Of a stretch of DNA of 20,509 nt, positions 6,842 through 13,694 are shown piece after piece. Position 1 is the first letter of the stretch; each line of letters starts with the position of its first letter. A program made the position numbers and the translations under genes. Source of the stretch: JBBECJ01 sp963763325 (GTDB lineage: Bacteria > Chloroflexota > Chloroflexia > Thermomicrobiales > CFX8); contig CAVXOL010000003.1 of the NCBI GenBank assembly GCA_963763325.1, positions 1 through 20,509 of the forward strand. The letters run 5' to 3'. The notes under the pieces were generated by a model. It was not told where the DNA came from. It saw only the letters and a program-made list of their open reading frames with translations, and made no database searches.

Positions 6842-8571
6842 ATGAACTACAACCCTGCCAACCCGTTGATCATCCAGAGTGACAACACCATCCTCCTCGA
6901 AGCGGCGAATCCGCTCTACGAGGAAGCACGGGACGCGCTGGCCCGGTTCGCCGAGCTGAGAAGAGTCCGGAGCATATTCACACCTACCGGATCACACCGC
7001 TCTCGCTCTGGAATGCCGCTTCTTCGGGTTACGACGCGCACTACATCGTCACGGCGCTGGAGAAGCTGGCCAAGTACGATCTGCCGGGCAACGTCCGGAC
7101 TGATGTCATCGACTACGTCTCGCGCTACGGGCGGGTCAAGCTGGTTCGTGACGGCGAACATCTGCTGCTCGTCTCCGAGGACCCGACGCTGCTGGTCGAG
7201 ATCGAGCATCACCGGCACATCAAGCCGTACCTGCTGGGGCGAGATGGCGCCGGGCGGATCATCGTTGATGGCGCGCGGCGTGGGCATGTCAAGCAGGCGC
7301 TGGTCCAGTTCGGCTACCCGGCCGAGGATCTGGCCGGCTACGTCGATGGCGCGCCGATGGAGATCGCGCTGCGTGATGCTGAGGCCGGTGACGGCGCGCC
7401 ATTTACGCTACGCGACTACCAGCGCAACGCAGTCGACATCTTTCACGCCGGTGGGTCGGCTCAGGGCGGCAGCGGCGTGATCGTTATGCCCTGCGGGGCC
7501 GGGAAGACTGTCGTCGGGCTGGGTGTGCTGGCCGAACTGCAGTCGCAGACGCTGATCCTCTGTTCGTCGATCGTCGCCGCCCGGCAGTGGATCCACGAGA
7601 TACTGGACAAGACCGATCTACCATCCGACGCCGTTGGCGAATACAGCGGCGAGGTCAAGCAGATTCGACCGATCACCGTCACCACCTACCAGGTGCTGAC
7701 CTGGCGGGCGAACCGGACGGCAGATTTCCCGCACTTCAAGATCTTTGCCGAGCGCGACTGGGGGCTGATCGTCTACGACGAAGTCCACCTGCTACCGGCG
7801 CCAGTCTTCAGGATCACAGCCGAGATTCAGGCCAGGAGGCGGCTGGGGTTAACGGCAACGCTCATCCGGGAGGACCGGCGTGAGACGGATGTCTTCTCGC
7901 TGATCGGGCCGAAGCGTTACGACGTGCCATGGAAGGACCTCGAAGCGCAGGGCTGGATCGCGACGGCCGAGTGCCACGAGGTCCGGATCCGGATGCCGGA
8001 CGAGCTGCGCTTCGAATATGCACTGGCCGAGGAGCGCGAGAAGTACCGTATCTCGGCCGAGAATCCGGCCAAGTTGCCGGTGCTGGATGCGCTGGTGCGC
8101 CAGTATGATGGTGAGCAGGTGCTGATCATCGGCCAGTACATCAGCCAGCTTGAAGAGGTCGCCGCCCGTTACGACGCGCCGCTGATCACCGGCAAGACGC
8201 CGACCCGCGAGCGCGAGAAGCTCTATTACGCGTTCCGGCATGGTGAGCAGAAGCTGCTGGTCGTCTCGAAGGTGGCCAACTTCTCAATTGACCTGCCGGA
8301 CGCCAGCGTCGCGGTCCAGATTTCCGGCACGTTCGGCTCGCGACAGGAGGAAGCGCAGCGGTTGGGACGCATCCTGCGGCCAAAGGACGACGAGAATCTG
8401 GCCCACTTCTACACGCTCGTTACCCGTGACACGCGTGACCAGGAGTTTGCTGCCAACCGCCAGAAGTTTCTGACCGAGCAGGGCTACCGCTACGAGATCC
8501 TCTACGAAGATGAGGTTGTACCAATGCCGCCATCTGCCGTTGGTGAGGTCGCCGGGGCAGCAGACGCGTGA
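6842..8571 (+). CDS. Bacterial XPB-type DNA repair helicase (one frameshift)
   Basis: This SF2 3'-5' DNA helicase/translocase is of the XPB (Ssl2/ERCC3) family, 576 residues when repaired, close to mycobacterial XPB. The N-terminal module (residues 1-165) carries NPLIIQSDNTILLEA and TYRITPLSLWNAASSG. Helicase motifs follow: Q-like FTLRDYQRNAV (about 188-198), Walker A GAGKT (219-223), Walker B DEVH (313-316), GLTAT (336-340), the XPB-specific RED motif (343-345), a thumb-like insertion in EEREKYRISAENP, and motif VI QRLGRILRPK (506-515). ATG 6842 is the start, with TATAAT just upstream. One G is missing near 6958: FAEL must continue as EKSPEHIHTYR, restored by reading CTG-GAG-AAG. ATG 7357 is therefore an internal methionine. 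The stop overlaps the next gene's start (GTGA, 8568-8571), showing translational coupling. The likely role is DNA unwinding in repair; the pathway is not shown. Confidence 0.93.
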
Positions 8572-10811
8572 GCCGGAACGTCACCAGCGCCATGTTCCAC
8601 CCGTTCTACGACGAGGACGATGTCCGTCGCCTTTGCGGTCTGACCGTGTTCGCCCTGGCCGACGTGATGCAACGTGCCGGCCATGTGTCCAGTGCGGAGC
8701 GAACGTCGGACACGTTATCTGGCGATGTGCGCGGCACATGGAGGCGAGTCGATCGCGTCACGATCCAGACGAAAGGCAACCGACTCCAGTCCGAATGCGC
8801 CCGCCACGGGGCTGGTTTCTGCCAGCACACCGGCGCGCTGTTGCTCCACTGGCTGCGCGAGCCTGGCATGGTAGAGATTGTCCACCTGGGTGACAGCGTG
8901 CCTCGCGGCATCGATAGCGGCGCTCTGGACGACTACTGGGACAGTGATCCGACCGTTCTGGCAGCGTCGGACATGGTCGATCAGACACCTGAGACAGAAA
9001 TCGCCCGCCTCCTGGAAGGTGAGACGATCGCCGTCGTTCGCGAGATTGCGCGACGACGTGGCGTGAAGGTCAGCGGCAGCCGTAAAGCCGATGTCGTGCG
9101 CGAGGCGGCGACCGGTCTGGCTGACCCGGCCAACATTGACGCCGCGATTGCCGGCCTCTCCTCAGGCGAGAAACTCTTGCTGGATGCATTGCAACTCTCA
9201 TCGCTAGCCGGTGAGACAACCGAACCGCGCGCGTTCGACGCCTACCGGATGCTGGGCGGGCACGGACAACCTCCGCTGGACAGACTGCGTGATCTTGGCC
9301 TGGCGATCAGTCCCGAGTCGGCGCACTACCATGCGCGATCGATTCGGATACCGCTGGCCGTCGTCGCGCAGCTGCCGCCGCGGGACGGGCTGGCGGGGCC
9401 GGTGGAGCGCCGGAAGTCGCCGGCTGTGTCCGAGCGCCAGAGCGGACTGGCGCTCGTCTCGCTGCTGACGATCGTCGCCCAGGACGCGATTGCGGGCGGG
9501 ATGTCGTCGAACAACGAGGACGCTACCCCGCAATTCAGCTTCATCCCAGCCGGTTTCGTCGTCCATCCGTCTGATAGGGATCGCCTGACGGAGTTGCTGA
9601 GAACCTACAACCCGGACGAGCGGATCAGGCTGGTTGCATCGTCGCCGATGGCGACCGCGGACGTTGCGCGGCTCGCGCTGCAATCCGGGCAGCCGGATGT
9701 GGTGGTTGAGTTCACCGCGAGGCTGATGGTCTCACTCGGGATTGCGACCGAGCAGCCCAGACTGACGATCGAGCCCGACATGCTGCGGCAGTTACTGGAG
9801 ATGGACGCGTTCAACCAGTTCACTCTGCTACTGCAAGGCTGGCTAGGTGCCTCAGGTTGGGCAGAATCGAGCCTGATCTTTGGCGATGGCGGGCCGATTC
9901 GATTTGCGTGGAACCCACGCCACGCGGCACCACATGTGTCGAGAGCGATCTCCGAAGGTGTCTGTCTCGTTTCTCGCCTGGTTGGTCGGATGGCGGCTGA
10001 TACATGGTATGACGCCGCGACCCTTGTCGAGACGGTCGAGAAACTGGTGCCATCCGGCGCCCCGTCACTGGCGACGTTCCGGCAGTCATCGCAGCACCTT
10101 GATATGACCTGGCATGGTCAGCCTCGTCCCGGTCAGCGGCTCACGTTGCGTACACCCGAGGGGTGGTCGCTCTTTATCCGGGCGGTCGTCGACGCTGTCC
10201 TGGGCGGGCCGCTGAGTTGGCTCGGCCTGGTCGACGTGCAGCAGGAACGCCACCGCATCACGAGCTTTCACGTTCGTCCGGTGGCCGCGATCCTCTCCGG
10301 CAAGCAGTTTGACCCGGAAGATCTGATGGTGCAGGGTACGGTCAGCGTCGATGATGACCTCATGATCGTCGTTCCGGCCGGTTCGTCCAGCATGGCCGCG
10401 ATCGCGCCGATTCTGCAAGCCTCTAATCTGACAAGCGTTGCGGGCGATGGCCTGCACTACCAGTTGACCCCGAACGGGCTACAGGCACTCTTCGAGCATG
10501 GTCTGGATGCCGATGACATTGCCCGGATGCTCGCCGAGCAGACTGGGGAGCCGATCCCGGCCACAGCTCGCGCGACCATTGACCGTTGGTGGTCCAGCTA
10601 CGGTCACGTACGCCTGTACGATGAGTTGACGCTGATCGAGCTTGGAGACGATCTGTTGCTGCGTGAGCTTCAGGTGGCCACCTCGCTGGCGTCGGTCGTG
10701 CTGCACCAGTTCACGCCACGGCTGATTGCCATCGAGGATAGAGCGGTCGATCAGCTTGTCACGGAGTTGAGCGCGCGCGGGTATGCGCCACGAATTGTTG
10801 AGGGCGGCTGA
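8568..10811 (+). CDS. Helicase-associated protein with SWIM-like, SAP-like and XPB-N-like domains
   Basis: This 747-residue protein starts at GTG 8568, sharing four bases with the helicase stop. Residues 60-95 resemble a SWIM zinc finger (RVTIQTKG then SECARHGAGFCQHTGALLLHW), with C77, C85 and H87 as ligands. The first cysteine of the CxCxnCxH pattern is Ser75, so H80 may substitute or the site may be degenerate. Residues 151-186 (ETIAVVREIARRRGVKVSG, SRKADVVREA) look like a SAP DNA-binding helix pair. Residues 190-270 suggest a winged helix. The C-terminus (about 630-745, YQLTPNGLQALFEHGLDADD onward) matches the N-terminal module of XPB. Mycobacteria also place a large helicase-associated protein beside their XPB gene (Rv0862c next to Rv0861c, from memory). 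The likely role is a DNA-binding partner of the helicase. No enzyme motif is seen. Confidence 0.78.
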   Translation: MSRNVTSAMFHPFYDEDDVRRLCGLTVFALADVMQRAGHVSSAERTSDTLSGDVRGTWRRVDRVTIQTKGNRLQSECARHGAGFCQHTGALLLHWLREPGMVEIVHLGDSVPRGIDSGALDDYWDSDPTVLAASDMVDQTPETEIARLLEGETIAVVREIARRRGVKVSGSRKADVVREAATGLADPANIDAAIAGLSSGEKLLLDALQLSSLAGETTEPRAFDAYRMLGGHGQPPLDRLRDLGLAISPESAHYHARSIRIPLAVVAQLPPRDGLAGPVERRKSPAVSERQSGLALVSLLTIVAQDAIAGGMSSNNEDATPQFSFIPAGFVVHPSDRDRLTELLRTYNPDERIRLVASSPMATADVARLALQSGQPDVVVEFTARLMVSLGIATEQPRLTIEPDMLRQLLEMDAFNQFTLLLQGWLGASGWAESSLIFGDGGPIRFAWNPRHAAPHVSRAISEGVCLVSRLVGRMAADTWYDAATLVETVEKLVPSGAPSLATFRQSSQHLDMTWHGQPRPGQRLTLRTPEGWSLFIRAVVDAVLGGPLSWLGLVDVQQERHRITSFHVRPVAAILSGKQFDPEDLMVQGTVSVDDDLMIVVPAGSSSMAAIAPILQASNLTSVAGDGLHYQLTPNGLQALFEHGLDADDIARMLAEQTGEPIPATARATIDRWWSSYGHVRLYDELTLIELGDDLLLRELQVATSLASVVLHQFTPRLIAIEDRAVDQLVTELSARGYAPRIVEGG

Positions 10812-13114
10812 TGGATATTTCAGCCGAACAGCTCATGCAGGGCTACGACCTCGCCTCGTTGCAGCAGATGGCGAAGGCTCAGGATGTCACGGTAGGCGGT
10901 GGCGGGAAGATCGCCTTTGTTCCCGCGCTCGCGAGCAGGTTGTACGACGTCGCTCGTATCAAGCGAGCGCTCAATGACCTGAGCAAGCCGGAGCGGACAT
11001 TGCTGGATCGGGTCATCCTGGCCGGTGGCGAGGTCCCGACAACGCTGGTCCGCAATCAACTGGAGGGCGACGGAATTACCGACAAGCCGGTCAAGACGGC
11101 CAGCTACGGCTACTCCTACTACCAGGAGCAACGCGGCTCGTATCGCAACCTCAACTCGCGCAAGTTCGAGGACCTGGTTGCTCGGCTCGGCGCACTTGGA
11201 CTCCTCTTCACGCTCGATCCGACGCATTCGACCGGCTACATCGTCTCGATTACCGTACCTGGCAAGCGGCTCGTGATTCCCGACGCGATCCTGGAACTTC
11301 TCCCGCCCGTTTCGATGGACGCAGAGACAGTCTCGGAGCCGGACAGCATTCAGATCGGTGATGCGACTCCAATGTTGCGTGACCTCTATCTGCTCTTCAG
11401 CCTCGTCGACCGCGAGACGATCGCGCTGACCAACCGTGGCCTGATCATGAAGCGCTCGTTGACGAAGATCGGGCAGGTGCTGGGGCGTGAGGCGGAAGTG
11501 GCTGCCATCAAGACCGAAGATCAGTTGGCCGGCTTCAGCCTGCTACGTGGACTGGCCGAAGCGTTGGGGCTGCTGGCGGGGAGCGTCGGTGAGTTGCTGC
11601 TGGACCCGCGTGGCGAGCAGTTTCTGGCCCTGCCGTCAGCAGAGCGTCGCAAGCAGCTGGTCGACGCCTATCGGACCACATCGCGCTGGTCGGAACTACA
11701 TCGGATTCCAGACCTCGACGTGCGTGGCAAGGGTCTGAACGTCTACTCGGCGCCGGAGAACGTCCCGCCCGCGCGGCAGCGGGTGCTGGCCGAACTTGCG
11801 GAGCTACCGGTTGGTGAGTGGATCGCGCTCGATCATCTGATCTCGCGGCTACGGATTCGCGCCTACGAGTTCCTCTTCTCGCGCACGCCGTCGCCGAACT
11901 CGTACTACGGCGTCAACTACCGCTACTACGGTTTTGGCCACTTCAATCCGTACAACCACAGCATCAACGGCCTCGGAGTGACACTCGATATCGAGAGCGA
12001 GCGATCGGGCTGGAACGTCGCCGAGGCCGGGTTCATCCGTGTCATCGTGACCGAGGCGCTGCACGCACTTGGCATCGTCGATCTTGGCGGCGATGGCAAC
12101 ACGACGACCGCATTCCGCATTACCGAGGACGGCGCGCGGCTGTTGCGCGGAGAGCCGTTGACCCTCGATGAAACGGCCTCCCAGGTGATCGTTCAGCCGA
12201 ATTTTCAGATCTTCGCGTTCCATCCGACTGGTGAAGATGTCCTCTTCATGCTCGACCGAATCGCTGATCGCGTCCGGACCGGCCAGGCGATGGAGTATGA
12301 GTTGACGCAGGCGTCGATGTATCGCGCTCAACAGACCGGCCTCGACACTGCTGCCGTTATCGACTTCCTGAAACAGGTCAGCACCCACGAGCTGCCGCGG
12401 AACGTGAGCAGGACGCTCGAAGAATGGGGAGCCCAGCACGAGCGGGTCACGATCCGTAAGCGCGCGTCGATACTCCAGACGGCTGACGAGGCCGAGCTCG
12501 ACGCCATCTGTGCCGACGAGCGGATCGCACCATTGCTCGGCCGCCGGCTGACACCGACGGTCGCGTTCGTCTCGACCGACCAGCCAGCGGTCATCTACCA
12601 TCGAATGATCGAATGCGGCCTGTTGGCGACATTGAGCGAAGGCCCCGGTTTTCAGCCGGGTCCGCAGCTGCGTATCGAGCCCGATGGAGCCGTAGCATTC
12701 CGCCAGCCGCAGCCGAGTATCTACGCGCTTCATGAGTTGCGTCCGTTCGTCGATGACGAGGGAGGCAACCTCCGGCTCACCCCTGAAAGCCTCCGTCGTG
12801 GCGCACGGACTGGCATCAATGCCGACGGCATCATCGCGATCCTCGAACGTATCTCCTGTGGCACGTTGCCTGACGAGCCAGCCGCGCTCATCCGCCGCTG
12901 GGCAAAGGATTGGGGAAGCGGCGCGATCTACGACGCAACCATCCTGCAACTCGACCAGCCAGAGCAACTGGCTGACCTGCTGGCAGATCCCGACGTCCGC
13001 CCGCATCTCCAACCAATCCCTGGCGCGCCGACAATCGCAATCGTCCCGCCTGCATCACGCAAACGCCTGCGGACGTTGTTGGAAGCGCGCGGGATGACGT
13101 TGCGTGACACGTGA
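10811..13114 (+). CDS. Helicase-associated protein with two XPB-N-like modules
   Basis: This 767-residue protein starts at ATG 10811, one base overlapping the upstream TGA (TGATG), with GAGGGCGG at 10800-10807. The N-terminal 450 residues are predicted helical with winged-helix-like stretches and two aromatic-rich segments (ASYGYSYYQEQRGSYRN at about 97-113; SPNSYYGVNYRYYGFG at about 360). The C-terminal third contains two tandem copies of the XPB N-terminal module. Copy one begins QVIVQPNFQIFAF then YELTQASMYRAQQTGLD (about 456-608). Copy two begins QLRIEPDGAVAF then LRLTPESLRRGARTGIN (about 625-765). This corresponds to the 'XPB/Ssl2-like, N-terminal' helicase-associated family (PF13625). 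No nuclease or ATPase motif is seen. Operon position argues for a structural or DNA-binding subunit of an XPB complex. It is distantly related to the preceding gene through the shared C-terminal module. Confidence 0.78.
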   Translation: MDISAEQLMQGYDLASLQQMAKAQDVTVGGGGKIAFVPALASRLYDVARIKRALNDLSKPERTLLDRVILAGGEVPTTLVRNQLEGDGITDKPVKTASYGYSYYQEQRGSYRNLNSRKFEDLVARLGALGLLFTLDPTHSTGYIVSITVPGKRLVIPDAILELLPPVSMDAETVSEPDSIQIGDATPMLRDLYLLFSLVDRETIALTNRGLIMKRSLTKIGQVLGREAEVAAIKTEDQLAGFSLLRGLAEALGLLAGSVGELLLDPRGEQFLALPSAERRKQLVDAYRTTSRWSELHRIPDLDVRGKGLNVYSAPENVPPARQRVLAELAELPVGEWIALDHLISRLRIRAYEFLFSRTPSPNSYYGVNYRYYGFGHFNPYNHSINGLGVTLDIESERSGWNVAEAGFIRVIVTEALHALGIVDLGGDGNTTTAFRITEDGARLLRGEPLTLDETASQVIVQPNFQIFAFHPTGEDVLFMLDRIADRVRTGQAMEYELTQASMYRAQQTGLDTAAVIDFLKQVSTHELPRNVSRTLEEWGAQHERVTIRKRASILQTADEAELDAICADERIAPLLGRRLTPTVAFVSTDQPAVIYHRMIECGLLATLSEGPGFQPGPQLRIEPDGAVAFRQPQPSIYALHELRPFVDDEGGNLRLTPESLRRGARTGINADGIIAILERISCGTLPDEPAALIRRWAKDWGSGAIYDATILQLDQPEQLADLLADPDVRPHLQPIPGAPTIAIVPPASRKRLRTLLEARGMTLRDT

Positions 13115-13123
13115 CGCGTCACG
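13110..13123. repeat. 14-bp perfect palindrome spanning both convergent stop codons
   Basis: CGTGACG|CGTCACG reads identically on both strands. It contains the TGA of the rightward XPB-operon gene (13112-13114) and the TGA of the leftward thioredoxin-like gene (13121-13119). The genes are only four bases apart. It is too short for a convincing terminator. Confidence 0.6.
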
Positions 13124-13673
13124 GAACCCGCTTCGCCCATTCGCTGTCAGGGAATCGGTCCAGCAGTGTCTGCCAGACGGCGTACATCTCGGGGTTGGAG
13201 TGGGTCAGCAGGTAGGTGGCGATGCCGCGCCGGTAGATCGCTTCGGCGGCGAGAGGGCCGGTCGGGTCACGCTGCTCGGCCTGTGCGAGGAGTGCGATCG
13301 CCTGCTCAGCCTTGCTCCAGCGGATCCAGTGCTCGGCCTCGCCGATATCGAGCATCGTCAGGAACTCGTACGGTGGCAGGAAGTTCAACGAGCGGTAGTG
13401 GACTGTCATCCGCCGGTCGGCGACCAGCAGCGTCGGCGTCCAGATCACGTTCAGTGGTCTGACGACCTCACGCGGCGACTCGAACAGGTGTAGCTTGAGC
13501 GGCACGAAGCGCTCGGTCACCGCAGCTGCGACCTCCGGATCCGGGTACGTATCGGCATCCAGCCGATCGCATCCCCGTCAGGGGACCTTGAAGACATCGA
13601 TCAGGATCGGCCGTCGCTGGCGCAACGCCTGCTCCTGTGCCTCGACCGCGTCGGTGAGCCAGTTAATAGCCAC
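13119..13673 (-). CDS. Thioredoxin-fold protein with in-frame UGA: putative UxxC selenoprotein
   Basis: Starting at GTG 13673, the frame reads INWLTDAVEAQEQ, RRPILIDVFKVP, then TGA (13580-13578), then RGCDRLDADTYPDPEV and TERFVPLKL, to a TGA at 13121-13119: 184 residues if the internal TGA is read through. Sequence on both sides is one thioredoxin-like domain (helix, buried strand PILIDVF, active site, helix, VIWTPTLL with the cis-proline TP), followed by a helical TPR-like tail. The TGA falls at residue 32, the first position of the redox motif, giving U-R-G-C with Cys35. UxxC in place of CxxC is well known for selenocysteine enzymes. A SECIS-like hairpin follows immediately. The frame opens after a TAA, and GTG is the only usual start (weak GGCGGGA upstream). 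It lies 21 bases after the FAD oxidoreductase stop, so they are cotranscribed. A nonsense mutation or base error replacing Cys is the alternative. Confidence 0.72.
13543..13580 (-). promoter_or_regulatory. Putative bacterial SECIS element with its UGA codon
   Basis: On the minus strand, from the UGA (13580-13578), a stem begins after two unpaired bases: GGG (13575-13573) with CCC (13545-13543), one bulged A, UGCG (13571-13568) with CGUA (13549-13546, one G-U pair), one bulged A, then AUCGGC (13567-13562) with GCCGAU (13556-13551). The apical loop is UGGAU (13561-13557). The UGA-to-loop distance is 16 bases and a G occurs within the first two loop bases. Both agree with published rules for bacterial SECIS elements (stem directly 3' of UGA, 16-37 bases to the loop, G in the early loop). 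Confidence 0.6.
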
Positions 13674-13694
13674 GATGTTCCCGCCAGTCTGTTA

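Noticed and set aside
11849..13012. Long open frame (387 codons) on the minus strand
   Set aside because: It is antisense to the third XPB-operon gene, has no recognisable motifs and shows the Arg/Ala-rich, low-hydrophobic content typical of GC-rich shadow frames.
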